Shown: piece by piece, positions 13,330 to 25,230 of the stretch
Numbering within the stretch: the first letter of the stretch is position 1
Layout: every line of letters begins with the position of its first letter
Assembly: GCA_026874595.1 (NCBI GenBank)
Contig: CM049307.1
Span: 48,581,678-48,645,677 of the forward strand
Direction of reading: 5' to 3'
DNA: 64,000 bases
Origin: Sipunculus nudus
Lineage: Eukaryota; Annelida; Sipuncula; Golfingiida; Sipunculidae
Translations under genes and position numbers: made by a program
The notes under the pieces: generated by a model
What the model saw: the letters and a program-made list of their open reading frames with translations, nothing else
Told to the model about the DNA's origin: nothing
The model's database searches: none

Positions 13330-14680
13330 TTATATATCTCAAAAATAGAGGGAAAATGCGTAAACTTAAAAAAAATACAGGTGGCGCCACCAGTCTGCAG
13401 AAACTAATAAAAACACTTAATGGTCAATATCCATGCAAAGAATCATGGTGATCTGTGCATTAGTTGTTCAGATACTTCAGCTTTTGTATCTAATTGTCAA
13501 TTATTCTGAGGGATACTTCGGAGTCCTATAGCTTGAAGGATATGGGAAACAGAGACCTAATTTCAGGTATCCACAGACACTTTTCATGGGCCTCCTTGCT
13601 ATCAAGAATGAAGATTCTAGGTCCAGTTGTTACAATTTGTGCCACGTTAACAGATGAAGGCAACCATAAAGGTGTAAAAATAGAGAAAAATATCCGAAAA
13701 ATTGAATAAAATATAGGTGGCACCACCAGTCTGCAGAAACGGATGAAACACTCCATAATCAATATCCATGCAAAGAATCATGGTGATCTCTGCATTAGTT
13801 GTTCAGATACTTCAGCTTTTGTATCAAATTGTCCATTATTCTGAGGGATACTTCGGAGTCCTACAGCTTGAAGGATATGGGAAACAGAGACCTAATTTCA
13901 GGTTTCCACAGACACTTTTCATGGGCCTCCTTGCATGACAAGAATGAAGATTCTAGGTCCAGTTGTCACGATTAGTACCCTGTTAACAGATGACCACATC
14001 TTTAAATTTCTCAAAAATAGAGAAAAAAAATTGTAAAAATTAAAAAAAATATACAGATGGCGCCACCAGTCTGTAGAAACTGATGAAACATCTCATGATC
14101 AATATGTATGCCAAAAATCATAACCATCAGTGATGAAGTTATCGAGATATTGAAGTTTTTGTATGAAATTTTTTACTATTCTGGGGGGTATTTTGGGGCC
14201 CCATAGCTCGAAGGATATGGGTAACAGAGACCTAATTTCTGGTTTCCATGGAGACTTTTTATAGGTCTCTCAGTGTTTTAAGAATGAAGATTCTAGGTCC
14301 AGTTGTCACGATTAGTACCCTGTTAACAGATGACCACATCTTTAAATTTCTCAAAAATAGAGAAAAAAAATTGTAAAAATTAAAAAAAATATACAGATGG
14401 CGCCACCAGTCTGCAGGAACTGATGGAACATCTCATGATCAATATGTATGTTAAAAATCATGACCATCAGTGATGTAGTTAATGAGATATTGAAGTTCTT
14501 GTATGAAATTTTTTACTATTCACGGGGGTACTTTGGGGCCCCATAGCTTGAAGGATATGGGTAACAGAGACCTAATTTCTGGTTTCCAAGGAGATTTTTC
14601 ATAGACCTCTCAGAATGTCAAGTTACAAGATTCTAGGTCCAGCGGTTACGATGTGTGCCTGGTTAACGGACAGATGGTCG
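13330..14680 (+). repeat. 340-bp tandem core array, four units with GGCGCC palindromes
   Basis: Four head-to-tail units. The marker word GGTGGCGCCACC or a one-mismatch form starts at 13380, 13716, 14056 and 14396, so the period is 336, 340 and 340. Each unit carries CACCAGTCTGCAGAAAC or a variant, a GAGATAT-like word about 88 bases later, CTTGAAGGATATGGG, AACAGAGACCTAATTTC and AAGATTCTAGGTCCAG. Together with the tetranucleotide tail at 14664-14721 this looks like a non-autonomous element with tandem cores. Mollusc pearl/Helentron-like elements have this layout, but assignment to them is an inference. Confidence 0.85.
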
Positions 14681-14780
14681 GACGGACAGACAGACAGACG
14701 GAGAGACGGACGGACGGACGACGGACAAAGAGTGATCACAGATGACTTACATCAGCTGAGCTGAAAATATGTGACATTAG
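14664..14780 (+). mobile_element. ACGG/ACAG tail and 3' end of the tandem-core element
   Basis: The tandem array is followed directly by GGTTAACGGACAG and then by a run of GACAGACAG and GACGGACGG repeats to about 14721, ending in a short unique segment with ATCAGCTGAGCTGAAAA. A tetranucleotide microsatellite followed by a short end with an AGCTGA-type word is the layout I know from pearl/Helentron-like non-autonomous elements of bivalves. The exact 3' boundary is not fixed from this one copy. Confidence 0.55.
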
Positions 14781-14916
14781 ACATAACGATATAACTAGGG
14801 AATATCTCTGCCGAGTTGGTCTCGTCGCTTAAAATACAGTTTAAATCATTCAAGGGCACTCGGAGAAAGGTTCATATTTAGGTTTCCAGGATGCTATGCA
14901 AGGGAATGCTAACTGA

Positions 14917-15444
14917 CAGTGACGTAGGAGTCAAGTCCGGACTGGAAAGCGATTCCAGATTTGAGTCCTCTTTTTCAGGAGGGTTCTGGACTCAGACTTG
15001 TGCTCCGATACGTTGGTAAGGGCTCAAGGTGAATCCATATCGAGCCCAGTAGAATAAAAGCTCTGTCAAAAAATAGAGACATATATGTGAGAACTTCTCA
15101 CAGAATATTACTATAATATAATAATAAATTATATAAAAAATATAATAAATCACTAAAATAATAAGGCTAGCTAAGGATAGATGAGCTAAATGGGAGCTAA
15201 ATGAACGAAAATATTCAAATAAAAGCATGGGTAAACGTACTTTAAAAATAGCCACGATAATCTCAGATTTCCGTATCGAATTTCTTTTAAAAAGACGTTT
15301 TTGCATTAGACTCAGAATAAGAAATGGACTCGGGTTCCAAATGACTCGAAGAAGGTGGACATTGACTCGAAACTCGAGGACTCGAGTGGCCTGGACTCGG
15401 ACTTGCACTGGGACTCGGATAGTGTGGACTCGGCTACATCACTG
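14917..15444. mobile_element. hAT-type MITE, 528 bp
   Basis: Ends are CAGTGACGTAGGAGTC on the left and, reverse-complemented, CAGTGATGTAGCCGAGTC on the right. The 8-bp flanks CTAACTGA (14909-14916) and CTATTTGA (15445-15452) agree at 6 of 8 positions, consistent with an aged hAT-type 8-bp target duplication. Both ends contain dense ACTCG/GACTCG words; the centre is AT-rich. It has no transposase; the two overlapping frames of 138 and 76 codons across it look accidental. Confidence 0.7.
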
Positions 15445-15452
15445 CTATTTGA

Positions 15453-16599
15453 TCTGAGCTTGCATACCGGAACAAACATTCAAATCCATTAAAAATCACT
15501 ATCCATACATTGATCACGAGCTATTATTATCTATAGCCAAGCCATTTGCTCACAGCAATGTAGCATTACCGCCATGATCAAACTCTGCTGCTCATCAAAT
15601 ATTTAGGATGATTATGCCTGAGCTCCGCTCATAGTTTCAGGCCATAGTTCATAAAAAAGGTCTTTATTAGTACTTAGTCCATCGATATCTATACAGGCGC
15701 CATTTTCATAATCAAATTAACAAATGCAGGCAATATTAAGCACAGTTGCTTCCATATAGGAGGTTTGTAATGTACGCATTTTCTAAATTTCACGTCCGTT
15801 TTACTCTTGTTGCTGCTCCGATGCAGAGGGGCCAGAAAGTACTTCTCTGATGCAGAAGTATAACATTCATGTAAATATAAAAAGTGGTCATGTAGTTAAC
15901 AGATAATAAACGTAATTAGTAATGGTGAAAAACGAGATAATACAAAGAATAGTCACGCATGGGTTAATGCGTTGACTGCTTTCTGTTTGTCTCTTTAATT
16001 CAAAAGACTACACCCATTTTCCCAACCGGTATACAATGACCGTGTTATTTATTAAATGTTTGACAGCAAATAGAATTTTGTAACCTCCATAATATAGAGG
16101 TAAAAAGAGTAGTGGGTGGTATACGAAAGTTTACGACATTTTCCTTCTTCCTAAGACGTGGTGGCATGGCTTAACAGATGCGTGGCATTTGTTAAATATA
16201 GTTATCATGGTTTTCAGAAAATAAGCTAAAGCCAGCGCCTATGGTATGTTGTGACTGGCTTATAGACCGCTAATAAGTGTGAAAATAAAATCATTCTCCG
16301 ATATTAAATGTAATAATTACATACATAAAAACTTAAAGAATAGTATTTTGTGGCAAATTAAAGCCATTTTATGCTTGCAATATTAGGCATTGGTCCAAAA
16401 GAAGAAGAAAAGAACTAACGTTCACATTGTTCTCAAATAAAAAATAGCTCATTGCTATAATAGTTAAAGCCGAAAATCACCTGCTCCTTTCCTACAGAAA
16501 AGTGTGTGAGAGAGAAAATACCAGAGAGCATTTAGTATTATTGTCATCAAAATTTCACCTGCTTTATCTTATATATTTTTCCGTCCTATTCCAGAAAAG

Positions 16600-16600
<1 letters not shown>
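15453..16600. other. Intronic DNA without recognised elements
   Basis: No gene or clear repeat seen. Confidence 0.35.

Positions 16601-16653
<53 letters not shown>
16601..16653. repeat. (GA)n microsatellite
   Basis: Uninterrupted GA dinucleotide run of about 50 bases. It forces a run of Arg-Glu codons in the overlapping frames, which are not genes. Confidence 0.98.
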
Positions 16654-16656
<3 letters not shown>

Positions 16657-17611
16657 TGCTTTAATACAGCAAGGGAAATTAATAATAGGCATGCACTGGA
16701 AGCAGCTAAGTGTTGCAGAGGGCACTCAATCAAGTCTGCCAGATCCTGCGGATCGATGTTTGCTTTTCGGGGAACGAGGCAAATATCGAACAGGCGGGTT
16801 GGGGTTAAGAATACTAACTGCAATCCCACGCCGCCGTGTGTCTGTGACGGTTTCCACAGAGAGCGGGCCGGCGGGGTTGTGTTTATTCATGCGAGCCTCC
16901 ATCTAAATCATGCGTGAACGAATAATGTTCGGATGAAATCCTGCATTTATTTACCATGACCTGAACAAAGACTGCAAGGTCAGGCACAATACACATGTAT
17001 ATGGGTGCAATGGACATACCCATAGATTTATTAAATGACCATAGATTAAATTATTCATTATGGTTCAGGAACTGGCCCTTGGTGTATCAAATTTCTTAAT
17101 GTTCGAAAGACTTCGAGCTTCATGCCATGCCAAATTAATTTAATGAGGATAAGATTTCTGTATGTATACTATTAAAAATTCCAATAAAAACGGGAATCAT
17201 GGGGTAATAAACAGCTATGGTTTAAATCTCATCTGATATTTATTTTACGAAAACTTAATCTAAATCTGATAATACAATAAAATGTCTTAACATAATACCA
17301 AAGACATTATTGAGAGTCGTGCAGGCTTCTTCTGGTATCCATAACAACTATCAAACAACTAAAAAAGGTTTTACCTGTTCTAATATTCAGTATCTGAAAG
17401 ATAATTATGAAAAATAATATTTACATAAAAATCATATAAGAAATAGACTTATGAGAACTGTTTGTATCGACGAAGACAAGAGTATTGTTTACAATCTCAA
17501 AGATCGGTATTCTAATGTATTTGTATATTTATAATATCTAATAAAAATAAATATGTTATTTGAACATCAAACTAACCGCTGCTAACTTGGACAAGGTTAT
17601 AACAGTATTAA

Positions 17612-17817
17612 CAGGGGCGGATCTAAGATTTAGGAAAAAGGGGGGTCCAACCCAGGAGGATAAATGAAAACCTTAAAAAATTAGTCTTCAGGTCTGAAAA
17701 GGGGGGAGGGGTCCAGGCGGCAAAATTTTGTCTGAAGCCATTAAAAAAAGATGTTTCTGATGAAAAAGGGGGGGTCCGGACCCACTGGACCCCCCCCCCC
17801 CCCTTGATCCGCTTCTG
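17612..17817. mobile_element. Short MITE with CAGGGGCGGATC ends and G/C homopolymers
   Basis: The left end is CAGGGGCGGATCTAAGA; the right end, reverse-complemented, is CAGAAGCGGATCAAGGGG. Internal runs of G and C and the words GGGGTCCAACCCAGGA and GTCCGGACCCACTGGACC are typical of a GC-skewed small hAT-like MITE. The flanks (AGTATTAA and ATTAAATA) do not form a clean 8-bp duplication. A fragment with the same left end lies at about 52214. Confidence 0.6.
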
Positions 17818-20800
17818 ATTAAATACCAAGCTGCCCCCGGTCTGCTCCTTATGGAGTATTCCAAGCAATAAATCAAAACAAGAAATAAAAAAATAATAAT
17901 AGAATTGAAAGATAAAAAATAGAATCGAAAAGTTATTGTACATGTACTAACGAAAAATATGGACACCATTTATTTTCGATTAATGTATGCCAGTTAGAAC
18001 AATAGACAAGAGGAGAATAATAGAATATTTATACAGTAAAAAATGTACATTAGACAACTCTCGAACATTTGCTACCTTTCTGCTGTTGAAGATACTGGTA
18101 CTTTTGAAGTTTGCAAATATTTTCTCAAAACTGTTTATGTTTTCGGAACTCCTCAACAATTCTTATTGTTTACGCCTGAGCGGGTGTTATTTTTTGGATG
18201 AAAGGAACAGTCCGATCTCAGGGGTAAACTATCTATTTTGCCGAGAACTGCCAGACAATTTGGCAGACGACCGAAACAATATACCTTACCATTAACCATT
18301 TTGAGACAAGAGCTACATTTCTTTGTCTGTCTGTAGATCTATATGGCCTGTTATTTATTTAATGAAGGAAACTATTTTCTCTCTCTTCCTGGGAGGGAGC
18401 CTTCAGAGCAGTATCATTCTAAACTGTTAACTTTATATATCCGTAGAAAGTTGGGTAACAGAATTAAAAAAGATAAAGGCGTTTCTTATTTTCCAACTGT
18501 TCATCTGCCTTTTCTATCTGTCGTCTATCCGTCTCTCTCTCTCTTATTGCCCCAAAGATTCTCTACATAAAATATTTTAAATTGTACAAAAGTTCTTGAA
18601 ATTATATTTTTATGTCATGTAATATTTTATATGTACTAGACTTGTTCATTGGTCGGTCTTTTAAGCTCAATCCGCATTGCAATTGCTCACAGACTCACCG
18701 TTACTACTGACGATATATTTATTCTCCAAACGGTTCCAATTTTCCTTTCTTAAAGCAATGAGATAAACCATTACTTCTTGTACCGAACACACGTGGAAGA
18801 AAGCAAATATAAGAAGAGCTTTACGTGATCATTCGAATGTATACAAGCGTGTATACATATACCAAACAAAAACACGCCAAGTTTTGATATCTTTCTCAAA
18901 TTTATACTGCCAGTGACAAATGAATATAAAAATAACATTGTTGAAACAGTGAAACCTTTCTCGAAATCTTCCCTGAGCTAACTAAATCGGTCAGTTACGG
19001 TGTATGTCCTGAATTTAAATATTGTTAAATTAGATTTAATTCATATGCACATCATAAATAAATAACACCAACACACGAAAGGTTCAAAGAATATATTTCA
19101 TACAAGTTGTACCTATAAATATTCCTTTACACAGGGAGAAAATTGCTCATTTATCAAATCCATAATTAATCTGAATCCATAATTCCTTCATATATAAGTA
19201 GCATCAACATATTAACAGTTCAAAGAATACTAATATATTTTATATACAATAGAGATTAGCCTTTTTATAATTGTTTTCACACAGAGCACAAAACAGCTCA
19301 TTTATAATATTGTATAAATCCTTTTGTTTAACACCATAGTGTTTTTAATGAACGCTGTTGTATCGGAGACCAAAAAACAACAAAACTGATCTGACTAATG
19401 CGGAGGCTTAGTTCTTGCTATTCAAACCACACTTCAGCCATCCATCTCCATTAATTCTCGCAACAAAAGTGCTGTAAAGAAGAGCCCAAATAAATGCCCA
19501 ATACCTGAATCAACGTGGGAGCAAAGCATGAAGTTGCCGGCACATCAAAAGCACATCGTAATAAAACCTGTACCTGCGACGATGAATCAGCCAGATTAAT
19601 AATTAATGTAATCATATTTTGAACCCTGTCTACTGGAGTATGCAGATTAACTACCAGTGTGGATGGCGGCTCGATGAATCAGAGGTTTTGGGGTTGCCGC
19701 AGTGCCCCGTAAAAAAGCATCACTTCTGTCAGAGATTAAAATCAACTCCGTTTTACGCCCCATATTTCCTGTTTTATGTCCAGGCTCTTTTCTCTCTGTT
19801 ATTTTCGTTCCTCCCACACGTTACACACTTCTATTTTAGCTCTCTTTTAAAACTAAAGTGATTTCTATCAAATAACCTCTTTTTAATTTTAAATTATAAT
19901 AAAGATAGTTCATGCATACACTAATCTGTCCTTTGACAAAATGGATTAATTTGCTAATTAATTAAACAGAAAATGATTTAATTGATTATAAACAGAAGCA
20001 TAATTTAAATTAATTTTTTTAGTTTATTTAATTTTTCTAATTTCAATTCCATCACTCTGGACCAATAGTTTCTGGTACATAAAACTGCCTTTGGTGCACC
20101 GAATATGTTGTATGTAAATCACTAATATTATTATTTAATAACATGAAATAGTCATGTACCTAAATGATATCAGTAAAACGGTGTTGTGGTTTATGTAGTT
20201 TATAAAAATATCAAATTTACATCTCACGAATTTTGGATTTACTTGTCTGTTTATTCTGGACGGTTGTTTGCTTACATACACCTGCTACAACATTTAACAA
20301 TTACTCAAAACGTGATTGGTGCATAAGGCCGAATTTCCTCCGGTTAACACGCGGATGATGTCGACAATTCGTTAAAAACAAACCAACCACATTAGTCAGG
20401 TGTTTATTTAAGGTAAGCACAATCCAGCAACATCCCTATATCTAAAATCAGTCAACAAGTTATTTCAAATTCATATGAGAATACATTATTCTAAACCTAA
20501 CACGATTTTCTCCTTTTGTTTGCCTATATTTGAACTTTAAATTCATATTGACATGTTAATTTAACTTTTTTTTAGAAATTTCAAATTATAAGTCGTACTC
20601 TTTTTTAACACCCATTAACAGAAAGCTACTTTATAATGGACTAATATTAAACTACATGACAATTTCTCAAAGTCCATTTTCTTGTTTTCCTCTCTCAAAT
20701 TACAGGTTTTGGAGTTCTTACATGCTTTCCTTTCCCATTGACATTTCCTATGACTTGTACCTATACCAGAAGCTCCGATGCACTCAGAGGTGGTCGTGAC

Positions 20801-23800
20801 CTATAACCGATAGAACGTATTGGAGTCTGATTTAATCTAATCCTATTGGACAGAGGGGTTGAACATGTGTAAGTTAATTCCATGTTCCACTTGACACTGA
20901 TTTAAGAAGATACAGACGCCCTCTGTTGTGATGAATTGACAATTATTGAAGCAAAAACAAAATTACGTTCAGTAAACATTGCCTTATGTCATTACATAAT
21001 GTCATTAACTGTAACGGGAAAGTCGATTTTACCTTTGTTGATCAATGAAAGTCTTTCATTTTTTAACTAAATCACTGGCAAGATGTAAACAACATGGTAC
21101 GCTTATTAATTAAAATTTCTACTGATTGAGTCCGGTATTTAAGGAAAACACTATACAAATGAGGAGGTTGTTATTAAGAACCCTACATTTTGATTAATGT
21201 ATGTTCTCCTGTATATACAAGAACTGAACACGCACAGCAAATACCGAGTGAGGGTCAGGCACAGGCCTATATATATCAAGCACAGCACCGTCAGTGAGGT
21301 TGTTTTTTATAAACATATAGACAGGCATACGCTTTTTACTGAAACACAGCGGGAGTGGACGAATAAACCCAGGTTAATAACATCTCACATTGTAGCTTGA
21401 TAATTTTTATCTTAATGTTTTAGCGGTTATTGGGTACGAACTCCCGCTTTTTACTGGACCATGACTCAGACCTGTCATCTGTCCTCCAAAATGAATTGTC
21501 CCTACATCCCTGCATTCTCGATTCTTGATTGGAAAAACTTTTTTCCCTTTGTTCTACATCATGGACAGGAGTTTGCAGACAAAAGTACAGCATATCGTTA
21601 TAGGGCGAGGCTGTTTATCACCTTAGTGAATCTGCCCATGCAACGATAACTGCACTGCCTGGCATGTATGGTGATTATGATTATAACATCTCTTGATTGT
21701 CTTCAAGAAGACCATTTTCCCTAAGATAATGTACCAGTCCAACTATCATGTATTTCATCTTTTAGTGCTACGAACCAGCTGTCGTGTGTTCTCGTGGGAT
21801 TCTTTGGATAACCATAACAGTACCATTTCCCATATCGAAAATGGTGATGAAAAGGATGTTTTGTACGTTAGGATACAGTGATTTTGTCTTTTGGCAATAG
21901 AATGTACATAAATGATTGTAGCTGAATTGACTGTACGGGCCATATAACCATAAAAAGGCAAGTGCCAATAGGCATCAAACCTGTATCCGCGAAAAGGAAC
22001 ATACAAAATGTCCGAGAATCGGATCATATCCAGCTTATAGTATGCCCACTCTGATATTTTTATTACCAATATTACATTGACCGGCCAGTACAATAATACT
22101 AGCCAACGTCCTCATAAGATGTGTAATGGTGAAACAGCTTTATCCGAGGAATATTGCATCAGATACGAGGATATTGTAGTATCGTATGGTATGTTAACGA
22201 CACTATGTGCAAAAGCCATATCTCGCGTCTCAAATTCAGTGCACAAATTATTGTCCATTAAAATTAAGGGAAAATATTACATCAAAACCGTGGCGTGTTT
22301 CTACGTTAGAAGAACACTGATTGGTGAAACATAGTTAAAAATTGCAAGCACACATTCAAATATTCTCATCAATATTTCAACATTTATGTTTGGCTGAGCT
22401 CAATGGGTTCAGCAATGACGGAGGGTACCAGTCCATGAGAATGACCTAATCACCAAACGTCACAGAACTCCATGGTTACCGACTTCACAGAACAATTTTA
22501 AGCCTTGACTTTGTTTCTGACAATGATTCAGTTAAATCCCAAGGGAAGATAAGTGATATATCTTCCAGTAATTTTCAGACACATTCAACTTCCCATTGTC
22601 TAAGAATGTAGTCATATTCCTGATATATAAAAAAACAGATGCCAACATGACTAAAATAAGCCCGACTATTGTTTTTTCGGCGGTAGGGTGCCACTGAAAT
22701 TTGACAATATTTCCATAAACTGACAGATTAATTCTAAACGGTATGTTGCAATGAAGCATTGGGGTATAGGCCTAATAAAGTATAATGAAAATAAAGCAAT
22801 ACCCCGAAAAACACTATAAAATATGTAATGCAACAAAAATCAGTATCCGAGTAAACAGTCTCTTTTCGACAACATATCAACTCTGTTTAGAAAAAGGTCA
22901 AGGTCATGGGTCACATGCTCAAGCAACTACACTTAAATGCCCCTGATTGGTTGTTTAGTGTCAAAAATATTCTAAAAAATGTAACTATCAAAGTGAGGTT
23001 GCCAACCCATGACAGACGCCATGTCACTTCGCTACAAGTGTCAGAAGAACCAGAAGCATGTAAAATGTAAATGTTAGTATTTGTTATGAAGTTTTACACC
23101 CCATATTTTGCCGTTGGTCCCTCTTCAGCTTTTATGTCATAGTGTGTGATAATATTTAAGTCTATGATAATCGCCAAATTTCAATGGGCACGTACTGGTG
23201 AAACAGACAATAGTCAATGCCAAAAAGGCGTGGTTCAGGATGAAATTATAGTAAATTATATATCTAGTTGTGTTCGTTGATTAAACAACATTATTCCATG
23301 CTTTGAAAGTCCACTGGGATACATATCCATTACCGTACATGTATCATTCATGTTTTATATCTGGTACATTAGGCACACCCTATGCAAACCGTGAGCCCAA
23401 AGAGCAAGTTCCTTAATTCAGTTTTGTACATGTTCTTTGAACGAGTGCTGCCACATTTTTTTAACAAACGTTAAGTAAGTTGTATTTTATTTGATCGAAA
23501 CACGTTAAATTATTTATATATCTATTATCTACAGGTAATGGCCTCTGTACAGTCATGTGGCAACGGTCCCTGGTGTATTTTTGGTCTTGTATAAGTTAAT
23601 GTATTCGTCAAGAGGCAACGCAATACAACACTAGGCTTGCTTGTGTCAAAGTATTGTGTATTAGTTACAAAACCCCTTATATATGACTGATAATTAGTGG
23701 CCTATAGGTCCGAGTAAAATCATCAACATTGTTGTAACAAGTAAATTTTGCAGCCAGGCAAAGTTGGATTAAATAGTATCTAGATATGGATGTTATGATA

Positions 23801-23884
23801 ATTGTAATCATGGCTCGAATGCAGTCTTTCATAGTTACCGTAATTATAATATTGTTGTTGTAATTAAGATAAAACAGTACTTAC
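17818..23884. other. Intronic AT-rich DNA, mostly featureless
   Basis: Apart from a diverged duplication at about 19062-19305, I see no gene, RNA or transposon I can support. Confidence 0.35.
19062..19305. repeat. Diverged tandem duplication, period about 136 bp
   Basis: Two blocks share an ordered set of words: CAACA then GTTCAAAGAATA, then TTTACACAG or TTTTCACACAG, and GCTCATTTAT. The spacing between equivalent words is about 135-142 bases. Identity is low outside these words, so this is either an old duplication or a chance similarity in AT-rich DNA. Confidence 0.4.
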
Positions 23885-23948
23885 CTGAACAAAACAAAGT
23901 GGTCACGAAGAACAACGTAAGAAAGTCGAGTCGCCAACATTCGTCCAT
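23885..23948 (-). CDS. Signal-peptide first coding exon, probably of the Ly6/quiver gene
   Basis: On the minus strand an ATG at 23948-23946 opens 21 codons plus one base, followed by a strong GTAAGT donor. The peptide begins MDECWRLDF and has the hydrophobic core LTLFFVTTLFC, a typical secretory signal. It ends with one base (G) of a split codon. The exon at 516-683 starts with the two missing bases, so the join reads on in frame to a plausible signal cleavage region just before IDCFSC. No other minus-strand exon in between fits as well. Linking the two exons is an inference from phase, order and protein logic, and requires an intron of about 23.2 kb. A possible acceptor (CTTTGTATTTAG) lies about 40 bases upstream of the ATG on the minus strand, so a 5' noncoding exon may exist. 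Confidence 0.6.
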
Positions 23949-24015
23949 ATTCACATGCCGATGACCATTGATGAAATCTTAGGGCTAAATACAAAGGTAT
24001 GTCCGTGAACTCGAC
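23949..24015. promoter_or_regulatory. Putative divergent (head-to-head) 5' region
   Basis: Only 67 bases separate the minus-strand signal-peptide ATG (23948) and the plus-strand ATG (24016). The sequence from about 24060 to 24240 is clearly richer in CG dinucleotides than its surroundings, as expected near an animal promoter. There is no obvious TATA box. Whether the two genes share a promoter or have overlapping 5' ends cannot be decided from sequence alone. Confidence 0.4.
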
Positions 24016-24156
24016 ATGGCGGCAAACTCAACACCGAACTCCTCTGAAATCCAAACAAATAAGGTCAAAATTGAGAGGGAGAGCTCCGGGCCTATCCCGC
24101 CCTGCACTGCGGAAGCAGACGACACGGGTAGCCTCGATTTGCACGAGGACTGGAGT
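24016..24156 (+). CDS. First coding exon of an unidentified gene
   Basis: ATG at 24016 in a good start context (CGACATGG) opens 47 codons up to a GTGAGC donor at 24157. The peptide starts MAANSTPNSSEIQTNK, contains VKIERES (a psi-K-x-E type word, as in SUMO sites) and an acidic stretch AEADDTGSLDLHEDW. The exon ends in phase 0, the only phase that keeps the next predicted exon (25059-25138) open. I do not recognise the family. The frame itself stays open to 24318, but the protein logic and the match in phase favour the earlier donor. Composition is GC-richer than the surroundings. It could be a nuclear or regulatory protein, but that is only a guess from the low-complexity acidic N terminus. 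Confidence 0.5.
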
Positions 24157-25058
24157 GTGAGCAGCCCCGCTGGCCGCCGCTGCCAGATCGGTTTGGCGCG
24201 TGTTGGCTCGCTCGCTTCAGCTTGGCAAGAAAGTGATCTCTGCTTAATTTCCAGGCGTCAGACTGTCGGAGCTTTTGTGTCTAGTCGAAGCCCTGTCGAC
24301 TGCGCCATGTGGTATTAAGTGCAACACCGCAGGGTTCCTGTGTTTAACCAAAGCTTCTTACTGTGGTTTCATGTCTAAATGTGATGTAATTACTTACCTG
24401 GGATCAGACATGTTGTCGCCCCCGTGTTTTCTGAGAAGTAAAAGGAAGTTATAAGATTCTTGACAGCAAGCAATGGAAGGGTATAGATAATGTATAGTTC
24501 TTGAAGAGCTCTGACTGTCCTGAGAGATTTTCAGCATTTTAATTTCTTATTGAATATTTTAACAATAAGAGACTTTGGTGTCCCCACAAGTATACCTGCA
24601 TTCGACATAATTTAAGGCTGGATGGTCATAGCGAAACATTATAAATACTGTTATATGTTAAGCAGCTCAACTTTACTCATAAACAAAATTTAACAAAATA
24701 TATTTAGAAGGAATTTTATGGGAATTGAAAAATAAAATTTCATTTTTAACCATGAAAGAAACCTGATAGAGGAAAATCAAAAGATATTGTTTTGAGATAT
24801 AGTCATGCATGTAGTTTGATATTAGCCCACTATAAAGTGGTTCGTGAGATTAGTTGCTTATAAAATCGTGTACCATTTAAACATTTAATTTTAAAAAAGG
24901 TAAAATTTCATATGAAAATGAGTACACCATTTAAGAAGATGTATACATCATGGATCTAATATCAATATTAAATGACTTTTGGGCTGATTTTAATTTAAGG
25001 TGATTTTACAAGAGATGCTACCTCAGCACATGCAGGTTACGCATCTTTCTCCTTGCAG

Positions 25059-25138
25059 GTGTTGACAGTGAATGTCTTCACCACTGAACCACCTCACCAG
25101 ACGGAGCGCATCGCATTCCGTCTTGCTTTCAACTATCG
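25059..25138 (+). CDS. Second coding exon of the unidentified gene
   Basis: Flanked by an excellent acceptor (CATCTTTCTCCTTGCAG) and a donor GTAATT after TATCG. Of the three frames only the phase-0 one is open; it reads VLTVNVFTTEPPHQ then TERIAFRLAFNYR. This joins in phase to exon 1 (24016-24156). The exon ends after two bases of an arginine codon. The sequence looks like a folded, conserved domain (alternating hydrophobics, few repeats) but I cannot name it. I found no convincing third exon further right; the remaining exons may be missed or the gene may be short. Confidence 0.55.
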
Positions 25139-25230
25139 GTAATTTCCTATCTTTTGATAACACTACTTAAAGATAGCTACTTTCCAACCTTTTCATTAAT
25201 AATCTTTGGCATACACTTTGTATATGTTAC

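Larger units (their letters stand above)
684..23884 (-). other. Inferred 23.2-kb intron of the Ly6/quiver gene
   Basis: Lies between the inferred signal-peptide exon and the three-finger exon. I find no other convincing protein-coding exon on either strand here; the open frames are short and unconserved in appearance. It holds the tandem repeats and MITEs listed separately. If the two exons belong to different genes, this becomes intergenic DNA. Confidence 0.45.

Noticed and set aside
14992-15408. 138-codon minus-strand frame
   Set aside because: Lies inside the hAT-like MITE and has a low-complexity Tyr/Ile stretch over AT-rich DNA.
16502-16906. 134-codon plus frame and 86-codon minus frame around 16.6 kb
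   Set aside because: Both owe their length to the (GA)n run; the flanking peptide shows no family resemblance.
24401-24446. Small minus-strand exon with ATG, acceptor CTTCTCAG and donor GTAAGT
   Set aside because: Splice sites look good, but the coding phase (2) does not fit the Ly6 exon and the peptide is only four codons. It may be a 5' noncoding exon; not supported enough to list as coding.
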